Positions 17,314 to 27,840 of a stretch of 64,000 nucleotides of DNA are shown in pieces (within the stretch, counting starts at the first letter, position 1; each line of letters opens with the position of its first letter). The DNA lies in the NCBI GenBank assembly GCA_963169655.1, contig CAUJCM010000003.1, positions 95,741 to 159,740 on the forward strand, given 5' to 3'. Source of the DNA: Patescibacteria group bacterium (lineage in GTDB: Bacteria > Patescibacteriota > Gracilibacteria > UBA1369). The position numbers were made by a program, and so were the translations under genes. Under the pieces are notes generated by a model. It saw only the letters and a program-made list of their open reading frames with translations, did no database searches and had not been told where the DNA came from.

Positions 17314-19389
17314 ATGATAGATTCTCCTCAAAAAACAGCTTTATTTAATCCCCTAAATGGCCAACTTGAGCAGTTATTCAGTTATATAGATTTAGGTGAT
17401 TTAGGATTACCTGATATACAAAGACCTTTTGTTTGGAAAGACTCTAAAGTTCGTGATCTATTTGATTCACTTTATAGAGGATATCCTATTGGTTCTTATT
17501 TATTATGGCGTAACACTGCTAACGGCCGAACTCATCAAATAGGTATAAAAGATCATGAACTTAAAGATCCTAGTTTATTAATAATTGATGGGCAACAAAG
17601 GTTGACTGCTTTATACTCAGTATTCAGAGGTGTGAAAGTTAAAGATTTAAATTACGAAGATAGGACAATAAAAATTGCTTTTAATCCAATTACTGAAGAA
17701 TTTAAAGTTGCAGATGCTTCAACTCAAAGGAATCCAGAGTTTATTAATAATATTACTGATTTATTTTGTAAAGCAAGTACCCGAACTTTTGTAAATCAAT
17801 ATTTAGAGAAGTTATTAAAAGAAAAAAATAATCTTAAAATAAAGCACTCTTTAATTTTAGATAAAATAAATAAAAAAGAAGAATTAAATAAAGGAGATAT
17901 AGAATTATTTAAAAATAAAATTAAGAGCTTAATAGATTTTGAAGATAATAGAATTATTTGGGAAAAACTAGGTTTAACTAAAAAAGATCTGATTGAAAGT
18001 GATGAAGAAAATGAGGAATTTGATAATTCAGATGATAAAACAGAGGATTTAGAAATTATAAATAATGAATTATCATTATTAAATAATGAAGAATTACAAA
18101 CAGTTAGAGAGGTGTTAATCAGAGAAGAAGTTTATGATGAAGACTTGATTTCTAGTAGAGTGGAAAAATTATACAATCTTAAAAATTACCCTTTTAATGC
18201 GCTTGAAATTATTCCTGATTTAACAGAAGAGCAAGTAGCTGAAATTTTTACTAGAATAAATAGTAAAGGAACAGTGTTGAAGCAGGCTGATTTTATTCTT
18301 ACATTACTTTCTGTTTTTTGGCCTGATGGACGATCTCAAATTGATAACTTTTGTAAATCAGCAAAAACAGTTCCACACAAAGATGAAAAAGAATCACCTT
18401 ATAATTATATTTTTGAACCAACTCCTAAAGACCTAGTTCGAGTTTCAGTTGGATTAGGATTTAATAGAGGTAAGATGAAAGATGCTTATGCAATTTTAAC
18501 CGGTCGTGATTTTACAACTAAAAAGGTTTCATCAATTTTAAGAGAAGAACAATTTGATAAATTTAAGAAGACACAGGAAATAGTTTTAGACAATACAAAT
18601 TGGCATGGGTTTTTAAAAGTTATATTAGGCTTAGGATTTAAAAGTAAAGATCTCATAACTTCTTCAAATAATATTGCTAATGCTTATATTCTTTATCTAA
18701 TTGCTAAAATTAAATTTAGTTTAGATCATAAAGAACTTGATAAGTATATTGGCAAATGGTTTTTCTTTTCCTTGATTACAAGTCGATATTCATATTCTCC
18801 AGAAACACAAATGGAATCAGATTTAAATTACTTTAATGAAGCGAGAAATAAAGTCGAATTTATAACCATTCTCAATAATTTAATAGAAAGTGAATTAACT
18901 AATGACTTTTGGGAAATCACTGTTCCTAATAAATTATTAGTTTCATCTTCTAAAAAGAATACAATTAGAAACACATATATTGCAGGGCTTATTAGAAATG
19001 GGGTTAAAGTACTCTTTTCTGATAGAAAAATTAGTGATTTATTTGATCCAGCCTTAAAAAAGAGAAAAAAAGATTTAGAAAAGCATCATATTTTTCCTAA
19101 AAATTATCTTAAATCTCAATTTGAATTAGACCATCGACAAATAAATCAAGTTGCTAATTTTACTTATCTAGAATTTGAAGACAATATTGATATAAGTGAC
19201 AAAGCGCCAAGAGAATACTTTTTAGATATCAAAAATACATATTATAAGAATAAAGAGGATGAATTAATCAAAACCTTAGCTGATCATTGCTTACCTATTA
19301 ATTTTTATGATATGGAATATAAAAATTTCCTAAAAGAACGTAGAAAATTGATTGCTAAATATGTTAGATCAGTATTTAATAGTTTGTAA
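17314..19389 (+). CDS. DUF262/HNH protein, GmrSD-like type IV restriction candidate
   Basis: 691 aa in a single chain. The N-terminal DUF262 (GmrS-like, ParB-related NTPase) shows LPDIQRPFVWKDSKVRDLF, GYPIGSYLLW and IIDGQQRLTALY (DGQQR from residue 92). A helical middle carries EIFTRINSKGTVL. The C-terminal HNH-type nuclease signature LEKHHIFPKNYL (His591/His592) matches the GmrD/DUF1524-type domain. Members restrict modified phage DNA with NTP hydrolysis. It stands alone, with a decayed MazG-like gene before it. The nuclease motif is intact, so it is probably active. Its exact target is unknown. Confidence 0.85.
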   Translation: MIDSPQKTALFNPLNGQLEQLFSYIDLGDLGLPDIQRPFVWKDSKVRDLFDSLYRGYPIGSYLLWRNTANGRTHQIGIKDHELKDPSLLIIDGQQRLTALYSVFRGVKVKDLNYEDRTIKIAFNPITEEFKVADASTQRNPEFINNITDLFCKASTRTFVNQYLEKLLKEKNNLKIKHSLILDKINKKEELNKGDIELFKNKIKSLIDFEDNRIIWEKLGLTKKDLIESDEENEEFDNSDDKTEDLEIINNELSLLNNEELQTVREVLIREEVYDEDLISSRVEKLYNLKNYPFNALEIIPDLTEEQVAEIFTRINSKGTVLKQADFILTLLSVFWPDGRSQIDNFCKSAKTVPHKDEKESPYNYIFEPTPKDLVRVSVGLGFNRGKMKDAYAILTGRDFTTKKVSSILREEQFDKFKKTQEIVLDNTNWHGFLKVILGLGFKSKDLITSSNNIANAYILYLIAKIKFSLDHKELDKYIGKWFFFSLITSRYSYSPETQMESDLNYFNEARNKVEFITILNNLIESELTNDFWEITVPNKLLVSSSKKNTIRNTYIAGLIRNGVKVLFSDRKISDLFDPALKKRKKDLEKHHIFPKNYLKSQFELDHRQINQVANFTYLEFEDNIDISDKAPREYFLDIKNTYYKNKEDELIKTLADHCLPINFYDMEYKNFLKERRKLIAKYVRSVFNSL

Positions 19390-19507
19390 TTGAATCTATA
19401 TCTTTTTTATTCGATTATTTATATTTGAGTTATTCTCACCATCCCCCTCATTGCTCATTCATCCCCTTCATGCTACTTTATTCTCAGAAAATCTATAGAT
19501 AATTTTT

Positions 19508-20716
19508 ATGAATAAACCCCACACCCTTGACTTTTTAATAAGAGATCAAGTACTTCAAATTGCCCAAAATACTCCCCTACCTTGTTATGTCGTATCTAAA
19601 AGTGTACTTCAAAAATCAGGTCAAATGATGGTCGATGCAGCAAAAAAATTACCTTATGGATGTGAAGTTTCTTTTGCAGTTAAAGCCAACCCCAGACCTG
19701 AAATCGTTAAAATTTTCAATCAAATGAATATTGGCATTGATGCCAGTTCTTACTTCGAAGTTCTCTTAGCACTTTCAAGTGGAGTTGAAGGCAAAAATAT
19801 TTCACTGACAGCTCAAGAGTTTCCAGAAAATGATCAAGACTTAATTGATATTGTAAATCAAGGTATCCATATCAATGCCACCTCCCTACATCAACTTGAA
19901 AGATTTTGCACTTTATTCCCTGGAAAAAATATTGGAGTTAGGATTAACCCAGGTATTGGAAGTGGCTACAATAAAAGACTCTCTACGGGCGGAGTAGCTG
20001 CTAGTTTCGGTATTTGGTATGAATATATTCAAGAAGCTCTCGATATTGCAAATAGCCATAATTGCAAAATTACTTGTGTACACACTCATATAGGAACTGG
20101 AACAGATCCTCAAGAATGGCGAAATGCTTTACTCATTACTTTAAAACTAGCTGAAAATTTTCCAGATATTGAAAAAGTAAATATTGGAGGAGGTTTCAAA
20201 GCAAAATATATGGAAGATGACAAAGATGCAGATATGGATAAAATTATGGAAATTTTAGCTCAAGAATTAGAACTTTTTTATCAACAAAATCATAAAAAAT
20301 TAATTTTAAGAATTGAGCCAGGGAGACTTTTATCAGTACATGCAGGAAGTATTATTTCTAAAATTATTGATATAGTTGATACAGGGAAAAATGGCTATAC
20401 ATTTCTAAGGCTCAATACTGGTATGACAGAAATTATTCGTCCAGCAATGTATGGAGCTCAGCACCCTTTAGTAGTTGTACCTATCAAAGAAAACAACAAT
20501 GAAACTCAAGATTATATTGTTGTTGGACATTGTTGTGAAAGTTCTGACTGTCTAACCACTGCTAAAGGAAATCCTGAAGAAATAGAGCCACGACTTCTTA
20601 ATAAAGCTCAAATTGGAGATTTATTAGTAATAGAAAAAACAGGTGCATATTGTTATGGCATGTCGACAGTCGGTTATAATAGCTTTCCAGAAGCATCAGT
20701 TATTTTTGTGGATTAA
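19508..20716 (+). CDS. lysA: PLP-dependent decarboxylase, probably diaminopimelate decarboxylase
   Basis: 402 aa, fold-type III (alanine-racemase-like) decarboxylase. PLP-binding Lys59 is in SFAVKANPRPE. HTHIGTGTDP, the Gly-rich phosphate loop NIGGGFKAKY, EPGRLLSVHAG and CCESSDCL follow, then GAYCYGMSTVGYNSFP. The HIGTG and CES-D signatures favour LysA (meso-DAP to L-lysine) over ornithine or carboxynorspermidine decarboxylase, but I cannot exclude a related substrate. No other lysine genes are nearby. Start: ATG at 19508 after an A/T leader. Confidence 0.8.
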   Translation: MNKPHTLDFLIRDQVLQIAQNTPLPCYVVSKSVLQKSGQMMVDAAKKLPYGCEVSFAVKANPRPEIVKIFNQMNIGIDASSYFEVLLALSSGVEGKNISLTAQEFPENDQDLIDIVNQGIHINATSLHQLERFCTLFPGKNIGVRINPGIGSGYNKRLSTGGVAASFGIWYEYIQEALDIANSHNCKITCVHTHIGTGTDPQEWRNALLITLKLAENFPDIEKVNIGGGFKAKYMEDDKDADMDKIMEILAQELELFYQQNHKKLILRIEPGRLLSVHAGSIISKIIDIVDTGKNGYTFLRLNTGMTEIIRPAMYGAQHPLVVVPIKENNNETQDYIVVGHCCESSDCLTTAKGNPEEIEPRLLNKAQIGDLLVIEKTGAYCYGMSTVGYNSFPEASVIFVD

Positions 20717-20786
20717 GAAATTTTTCCTCCACTTAACATTTCAATTACTAAAGAGTAATCTTTATACAAATTTATAAACTTAAATT

Positions 20787-21356
20787 ATGTCAGACAAATT
20801 AAATATTTTAGTTTTACCAGGTAGTATCCGCACCAATTCACTTTGTGAAAAGTTAATTAACGCTTTTCGCACTTTAGCGCCTGAAGAAATTGAATTTAAT
20901 GTAGCAGATTTAAGTAAAATACCACTTTACAATCAAGATCTTGAATTGCCCGAACCAGATTTTTTAATTGAATTTAAGTCACATATCAAGCCAGCAGATG
21001 GAATTTTGATGATTACCCCAGAATATAACCGTTCAATTCCACCTGTTTTAAAAAATGCACTTGATTGGGCTTCAAGACCTTGGGCTCCTTATGAAGAAAG
21101 ATCTATGTTTGGGAAGCCAGCAGGAATTGCAACTTATACTCCTTATTCACTTGGAGGTTTTGGTTGCAATCATCATTTAAGACAAGTTTTAACATTTTTA
21201 AATATGCCAACAATGCAACAACCTGAATTTTATTTAGGTTTTGCTACAGAAAAATTTGATCAAGAAGGAAAACTAATTGATGATAGTACTAAAGAACATA
21301 TCATAAAATTTTGGAATAATTTTATTCCATTTATTAAAAAATTTAAAAATAATTAA
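20787..21356 (+). CDS. NAD(P)H-dependent FMN reductase family protein
   Basis: 189 aa flavodoxin-like quinone/chromate/azo reductase type. The FMN phosphate loop is LPGSIRTNSLCEK. The signature ITPEYNRSIPPVLKNALDW is the standard PEYN...NALDW motif of the family. GKPAGIATYTPYSLGGFG continues the FMN-binding site. Cytosolic and complete. It follows the decarboxylase by 70 nt on the same strand. The physiological electron acceptor is unknown. Confidence 0.88.
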   Translation: MSDKLNILVLPGSIRTNSLCEKLINAFRTLAPEEIEFNVADLSKIPLYNQDLELPEPDFLIEFKSHIKPADGILMITPEYNRSIPPVLKNALDWASRPWAPYEERSMFGKPAGIATYTPYSLGGFGCNHHLRQVLTFLNMPTMQQPEFYLGFATEKFDQEGKLIDDSTKEHIIKFWNNFIPFIKKFKNN

Positions 21357-21426
21357 ATTAATATTTTCTTTTTAAATTAAGTATTGTGTTGTATAGTATT
21401 TGTGTTTAAAAAATAAAAATAAAACA

Positions 21427-22380
21427 ATGGCTTCAAAACCAAAAAATTTTCAAGATTATTTGAATAATGCTCCTCAAAAAACTCAAGCAAAATTAAAATT
21501 AATCAGAGAAATTATTTTAAAAAATGTTCCTACAGCAAGTGAAATTATTGAAAAGAATATTCCAGTTTATCAATGTGAAGGAAAAAAAGTTTGTGTAAAA
21601 GCTAAAGCTAAATCAGTAAGTATTTCACCAGTTGATAAAAAATTTATTAAAGAAAATAATAAAGAACTTAACCAACTTAAATTTACCAGTACAGAAGAAT
21701 TAGATTTTCCAATTAATCAACAATTGCCTCTTTCATTAATTAAAAAATATTTAAAATCTCACATGCCAAAACAAAAAAATATCAAAAAAGCTAAAATTAT
21801 AGATATAGCCCCAGAAGAGATTACTCAAAAACAAGAGAAGATTAAAGTTACACCTAAAAAGGTAAGTCTCAAAAAAAACCTTTCTCCTAAAAAAGCAGTT
21901 TCTAAGAAAACAAGTTTATCTCAAAAGAAAAAGTCTACAAAAACTAAACCTCAAAAATCTAAATCAGTTGATTCAAAAACAATCACTAAAAAAACTTCAT
22001 TATCAAAAAAATCCATTTCAAAAACACTTTCAAAAAATAAAACAAAAGCTAAAAAAACTACTTCTAAAATTAAAACTCCTACAAAAAAAATTCTCTCTTC
22101 TAAAAAAGTAACTTCCAAAAAATCAAAACCTCAAAAGACAGTAGCTAAAACAATTTCTTTCAAAAAAGTGGGCACAACAAAAAAAAATACTAAAAAAGTA
22201 GTAGTAAAAAAGTCTCCTATTAAAATTCCTCCTAAAAAAACTCCAAAGATCGCAGTTAAAAAGGTATCACAGGAAGTATCTCAAAAAAATTCTCAACCAA
22301 ATTCAGACACTAAATCTAATTCACTATCAGGAGTAGTCAAAAAAATTAAAAATATTTTTACTAAATCAAAAAAGAAATAA
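21427..22380 (+). CDS. DUF1801 domain protein with histone-H1-like lysine tail
   Basis: About 317 aa from the ATG at 21427; a TTG at 21400 would add nine Lys/Asn-rich residues. Residues 1-115 form a DUF1801 (YdhG-like) domain: FQDYLNNAPQKTQAKLKLIR, VPTASEIIEKNIPVYQCEGK. From about residue 120 to the end is almost only Lys, Thr, Ser, Pro and Val in KK-[TS]-type repeats, like bacterial histone-H1/AlgP tails, strongly basic and disordered. It may bind DNA or RNA (inference). Followed by a strong terminator. Confidence 0.75.
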   Translation: MASKPKNFQDYLNNAPQKTQAKLKLIREIILKNVPTASEIIEKNIPVYQCEGKKVCVKAKAKSVSISPVDKKFIKENNKELNQLKFTSTEELDFPINQQLPLSLIKKYLKSHMPKQKNIKKAKIIDIAPEEITQKQEKIKVTPKKVSLKKNLSPKKAVSKKTSLSQKKKSTKTKPQKSKSVDSKTITKKTSLSKKSISKTLSKNKTKAKKTTSKIKTPTKKILSSKKVTSKKSKPQKTVAKTISFKKVGTTKKNTKKVVVKKSPIKIPPKKTPKIAVKKVSQEVSQKNSQPNSDTKSNSLSGVVKKIKNIFTKSKKK

Positions 22381-22412
22381 TTTTAAGCTCCTTTGAAAAA
22401 AATCACAAAAAT

Positions 22413-22446
22413 AAAAAAGGACAATCACTTCGACTGTCCTTTTTTT
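22413..22446. terminator. Bidirectional terminator between the DUF1801 gene and yqeY
   Basis: AAAAAAGGACA (22413-22423) pairs with TGTCCTTTTTT (22435-22445). The stem has T-runs in both directions and serves the two convergent genes. Confidence 0.85.
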
Positions 22447-22459
22447 CATTAACTTAAAA

Positions 22460-22906
22460 TTATTTTAAATTTTCATTTACAATCTTGTTAATCATCCCCC
22501 CATCCGCTAAACCCTTCAACTCTTTCATCACAAGCCCCATAGCTTTTCCCATTTCAGCTTTAGAAGAAATATTATTACTACTTAAAATTTCATTAATTTT
22601 TTTTCTGGCTTCTTCCTCACTAAGTTGTTCAGGTAAATATTTATTTAAAACTTTCATCTCAGCTTCTTCTTTTTCTGCCATTTCAATTTTTCCTCCATCT
22701 CTAAAAGCTTGGGCAGAATCTTTTCTTTGTTTGACTTCTTTTTGAATAATTTGAAGAACTGCTTCATCATTTGCTTCCTTTTTTTCTCCATCCACTTCCC
22801 ACTTCATAATTGCAGCTTTAAGCATAGATAAAGTACCCTTTTTGATTTCTTCTCTAGCTTTCATTGCTTCAATAAAATCTTTTTGAATTTGTTCTTTTAA
22901 TGACAT
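22460..22906 (-). CDS. yqeY: GatB/YqeY domain protein
   Basis: 148 aa, the normal YqeY length, all helical. Signatures: FIEAMKAREEIKKGTLSMLK at the N-terminus, a KQRKDSAQAFRDGGK core, LPEQLSEEE, and a C-terminal MGKAMGLVMKELKGLADGG. The domain matches the tRNA-interacting tail of GatB; YqeY itself is often found with rpsU and dnaG, but here it stands alone between two terminators. The role is inferred to be tRNA-related. Confidence 0.92.
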   Translation of the reverse strand: MSLKEQIQKDFIEAMKAREEIKKGTLSMLKAAIMKWEVDGEKKEANDEAVLQIIQKEVKQRKDSAQAFRDGGKIEMAEKEEAEMKVLNKYLPEQLSEEEARKKINEILSSNNISSKAEMGKAMGLVMKELKGLADGGMINKIVNENLK

Positions 22907-22964
22907 ATATAAATTTTAAATTTTAAGTATTTTAATACTGACCTTTCTTTTCAACAAGAAATAA

Positions 22965-22990
22965 AAAATCCTACAAATTTGTAGGATTTT
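22965..22990 (-). terminator. Terminator of the 930-aa protein gene
   Basis: A perfect 26-nt palindrome (AAAATCCTACAAATTTGTAG and its completion GATTTT). On the minus strand it is followed by further T residues, 27 nt after the stop codon at 23018. Confidence 0.85.
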
Positions 22991-23017
22991 AAAATAATAT
23001 GCACACAATTTTTTATT

Positions 23018-25810
23018 TTATGCTAAATCCCAGCCAGCATCTATTTCCTCTAATTCTTTATCTAAATCTGATTTTTTAACCACTGTATTTAATTTATGAT
23101 TAATATCTTGTTGTGTTGAAATTAAATCCCAGCCAGCATCTATTTTTTCTAATTCTTTGTTAATTAACTGGCTTGAGAAAGTTTTTTCTAAATTTTGATG
23201 ATTTCTCTTGTTTTCGTATTCCACAAAAATATTATCCCAGTTAGCATTTATCTCATTTAATTCTTGATCGTTTTGGTATTTTTTAGCAAAGATACTATTC
23301 CATTCACTATCAATTTCACTTGTATCAACTATTGAAAATTGATTAGATTTTGCCCCCATTTGAACAGTATTCTTTTCAATTTGTCCAAGTCTATTATCTT
23401 GAGTTACAGAATCAGAGTCAGAGGGTACTATATTGTTATTCTGCAATACTGATTTATCCACACTAGCTAAAACTTTATCAAAATGATCATTAATATTTTT
23501 ATTTTCAAAAATATCAAAAACTAATTCTTGAATAATATGATATTTACCATTTTCTTTTTTAACTTTTACTTTATTACCAGTAAATTTAGCTTGGAACATA
23601 TTTCCATTTACAAAATTTTGGACTGATTCTTGCTGATTATCACTCATATCAATTCCAAGCTCACTACTATCTTCTAATATCTGTTTTGCAAATTGATAAG
23701 ACTTTGGATATTCACTTTTAGTAAGATTTTTATTTACCCAACCTTTTTGCTGAGCAATTTTTACTGTTCTATATAAATTTCTCATTTTTAAATCTTGCAT
23801 ACTTTCAGCCATTTTTTCAGGTGTACCAAAATGTTCATTATAAAATACAGATAATGCAAGATTTATTTGTCTTTGTAATTGATCTAATTGTTTAACTTGC
23901 TCTGCATTAGCGAGTCCTCTGAAAGAACCAATCATTGTGTCAATTACTGATTTATTACTTAAATTAAATTCTCCTTGATTAATGATTTTCTGAACTATTG
24001 GACTTTTAGAAGTTTTAATAACAGAAGCAAAATCTCTTTCTTCCTTTTTAGCTTCTTCAACTGGTACTCTGTCTTTATCATTTAACTCTTCAACTTCATC
24101 AGTATTTTTTCGAGTCTCTATATTTTTTTCTACAATCTTAGGCATATTTTTAACTTCTTTTTCATTATTTTTTACTGAATTTTCAGTAGTATCATCAGTA
24201 ATTTTTTGATTTTCTGTATTTTGACTAGCTCCATGTAAAGCAAGACCTCCAAGAAGAAGACTACCAGCCATGACTAACCCTTTCCAATGTTTTTTAGCTT
24301 TGGCTTTAGTTTTATCCCAAAAACTTACTTTTTGAGATTCAGTTTCAGTTTTCTCTATTAATTCTAAAGAAGAATCTTGTTTATATCGGTAGGCATTATT
24401 TTTTGAAATAATATCTACATTTGCTTTATTACTAATAACAATATTACCTAAATTTTCAGTTGTCCTTTTTATTAATTTCTCAGAAGGCATTAAAAATGTT
24501 CTAGAAATTTCTTGTTTTTCAACTGTCTGTTGTTGTCTACTGACATCAGTAGACATTTGGCTATCCACATCTGATTTTTCTGCTTGTTCTTCTATATTTT
24601 TAAATTGGATTTGAGTATCAGTCTTCTTAATTTCTTGTTGATTTAATTTTTCTGGGGTTTCTTCAGACACTAGTGATTCTACTAATTCTCTTGTTGGTAT
24701 TGTTAAGTTATTAATTTTTTCCTTAGAGGCTTCTTCATCATCTGATACACTGAATAAGCCTGTTAAATCAGGTAATTTAGCTTTTGGTAATATACTGATT
24801 TCTTGAGAAATTCTATCTGAGTTTTCTAATACTTCTTTTTCTTGTTCACTTAAATCTGAGGGAATAACACCACCAATCGGCTTTGGCATTACACCAGGAT
24901 ACATTAAAGTTGGTCTTTTTATAGTTTCTGCTACTGGAACAATTTCTTCTTTAAATTCTTGAAATGAAGGTAATTTATTATCTTTAAAATTTGATAAGCT
25001 AAACACATTTTCTGCGCCAGCTCTAATTTCTTCTTCTGATTGAGGAATAAAAGGTTTTGGAATAATAGTAGGAATTTTTGATTTTATTTCTCCTTCCTTT
25101 TCATTTTCTCCTTCCTCTTCACCCAATCCACTAATTGTTGGAACTCTTTTTCTTGGCTTCATATGCTCAAGATAAGGTCTACCGATAGTCAATACTTCAA
25201 CAATATTTTCAAAAACTTCCTTATTTTTTAAAACTGCCATTTCTCTAATTTTTGGAGCTAATTCTAGTTGAAGTGTCTTTCCCAATGCATACAAAGATTC
25301 ATAACTTTCAATATGTTCATATAACATTTTAGCAATATCTCTTTGAGTTATATCTATTTTTAACTCTTTTAATCTATGATCATCTAAATGATTAATTAAA
25401 AAACTGAAAGCCTCAGTAAAAGATTCTAAAAGGGATTTAGTTATAGTAGGCGAAATTTTATGCCTCTCTTCTTTAATAGCGATATCTAATGCTTGTATAG
25501 TATTTTTTAAATTATCAGCTTGTTTTTGATTATTATCTTTTTCAATATCTTCAATTTGAAGCTGTAAATCAGCTTTCCTTTTTAATAAATGTAAATAAAG
25601 ATGAGAAATCTTAGCTAATTTTTCTTCAATTTCTTCATCTAAATTAAATAAAACATTCTTAACCCCATAAACTAGATGAGAAGTATGTTTAAGTTTGAAT
25701 AAAGCTTTTTTAGTGTTTTCTAATTTTTCAAATGAATTAATTAGAGAGATTTGTTGGGATCTTTCACTTTTTGGGGCTTCAAAAGGTGTGTTCTTTGTAT
25801 CTTTTAACAT
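23018..25810 (-). CDS. Large coiled-coil membrane protein with C-terminal Trp-Asp repeats, unknown function
   Basis: 930 aa, not recognised. Residues 1-210 are helical and probably coiled coil (EEKLAKISHLYLHLLKRKAD). About 210-510 is a disordered Glu/Pro/Lys-rich region. One membrane helix lies near residue 520 (LVMAGSLLLGGLALHG), flanked by Lys, with no N-terminal signal, so the large N-terminal half is predicted to be cytosolic. After another disordered linker comes a folded helical domain (about 605-790). The last ~105 residues hold four spaced copies of a short motif (EIDSEWNSI, EINANWDNI, KIDAGWDLI, EIDAGWDLA), the last at the very C-terminus. It has its own promoter and terminator. A scaffold or docking function is inference. 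Confidence 0.8.
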   Translation of the reverse strand: MLKDTKNTPFEAPKSERSQQISLINSFEKLENTKKALFKLKHTSHLVYGVKNVLFNLDEEIEEKLAKISHLYLHLLKRKADLQLQIEDIEKDNNQKQADNLKNTIQALDIAIKEERHKISPTITKSLLESFTEAFSFLINHLDDHRLKELKIDITQRDIAKMLYEHIESYESLYALGKTLQLELAPKIREMAVLKNKEVFENIVEVLTIGRPYLEHMKPRKRVPTISGLGEEEGENEKEGEIKSKIPTIIPKPFIPQSEEEIRAGAENVFSLSNFKDNKLPSFQEFKEEIVPVAETIKRPTLMYPGVMPKPIGGVIPSDLSEQEKEVLENSDRISQEISILPKAKLPDLTGLFSVSDDEEASKEKINNLTIPTRELVESLVSEETPEKLNQQEIKKTDTQIQFKNIEEQAEKSDVDSQMSTDVSRQQQTVEKQEISRTFLMPSEKLIKRTTENLGNIVISNKANVDIISKNNAYRYKQDSSLELIEKTETESQKVSFWDKTKAKAKKHWKGLVMAGSLLLGGLALHGASQNTENQKITDDTTENSVKNNEKEVKNMPKIVEKNIETRKNTDEVEELNDKDRVPVEEAKKEERDFASVIKTSKSPIVQKIINQGEFNLSNKSVIDTMIGSFRGLANAEQVKQLDQLQRQINLALSVFYNEHFGTPEKMAESMQDLKMRNLYRTVKIAQQKGWVNKNLTKSEYPKSYQFAKQILEDSSELGIDMSDNQQESVQNFVNGNMFQAKFTGNKVKVKKENGKYHIIQELVFDIFENKNINDHFDKVLASVDKSVLQNNNIVPSDSDSVTQDNRLGQIEKNTVQMGAKSNQFSIVDTSEIDSEWNSIFAKKYQNDQELNEINANWDNIFVEYENKRNHQNLEKTFSSQLINKELEKIDAGWDLISTQQDINHKLNTVVKKSDLDKELEEIDAGWDLA
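23024..23315 (-). repeat. Four copies of the coding motif ELxxIDAGWDL
   Basis: Within the 3' end of the 930-aa gene. The two last copies share a 20-nt identical run (AAATCCCAGCCAGCATCTAT on the + strand, near 23025 and 23123). The other two (near 23231 and 23298) are diverged. Spacing between copies is about 20-35 residues. Confidence 0.75.
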
Positions 25811-25892
25811 AAAAATTTAATTAATTTTTACTGAAAGATGTTATTAAAACACTTTTCTAATAAAAAATCAAGTCATTAATTCATTCACTAAT

Positions 25893-25920
25893 ATAATAGG
25901 AATTTACTTGATTCTATCAA
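25893..25920 (-). promoter_or_regulatory. Promoter of the 930-aa gene with a palindrome over -35
   Basis: Minus strand: TTGATA (complement of 25915-25920), 16 nt, TATTAT (complement of 25893-25898). The -35 lies inside the inverted repeat ACTTGATTCTATCAAGT (25906-25922; 6-nt arms), which could be an operator or a weak end-of-operon hairpin after atpC. Confidence 0.5.
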
Positions 25921-25964
25921 GTGTAATTCTCCCATGAATAAAAAATTACTAAAAACTCTTAGAT

Positions 25965-26384
25965 TTATTTATCTTTTCTATATTTAGAAATTTCTGCCAG
26001 CCTCTCTCTCATCATCATCAATCTCAATTCTTCTTTAAATTTATCAGCAGAAACTTGATCAGTAGCATTCGCAAGGCTTTCTTTTGCTTTTTCTTTAGCA
26101 ACTTGAACTTGTTCTAAAGCAATCTCATCAATATTTTCAGCAGTATCTGCAAGTATTGTCACACGTCCATTTGGAGCAACTTCCAAAAATCCTCCAGCAA
26201 CAAAAATAACTTCTTCTTCATCTTTATCATTAGTTATTCTAAGACCTCCAATATCTAATTTAGTAATCATTTCTCTATGCCCAGTTAAAATACCCATTTC
26301 TCCATTAATAGTTGGGGCAACAAGAGATGATATATCTCCTTCAAAAATAGTTTTTTCGGCTGTGACAATACTTAATTTATACAT
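25965..26384 (-). CDS. atpC: ATP synthase F1 subunit epsilon
   Basis: 139 aa. The N-terminal beta-sandwich reads SIVTAEKTIFEGDISSLVAP, then NGEMGILTGHREMI, typical of epsilon, with a C-terminal two-helix hairpin (VQVAKEKAKESLAN, KEELRLMMMRERLAEI). It couples c-ring rotation to F1 and may inhibit ATP hydrolysis. Last gene of the operon, 14 nt after atpD. Confidence 0.95.
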   Translation of the reverse strand: MYKLSIVTAEKTIFEGDISSLVAPTINGEMGILTGHREMITKLDIGGLRITNDKDEEEVIFVAGGFLEVAPNGRVTILADTAENIDEIALEQVQVAKEKAKESLANATDQVSADKFKEELRLMMMRERLAEISKYRKDK

Positions 26385-26398
26385 GTATCAATAAATTA

Positions 26399-27817
<1,419 letters not shown>

Positions 27818-27840
27818 CTATTTAATTATTATTAATATAT

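Noticed and set aside
19390-19507. C-rich patch before lysA (CCATCCCCCTCATTGCTC) as another C/G-tract repeat
   Set aside because: It lacks the matching GGGGCAGGG half and does not align with the three real copies.
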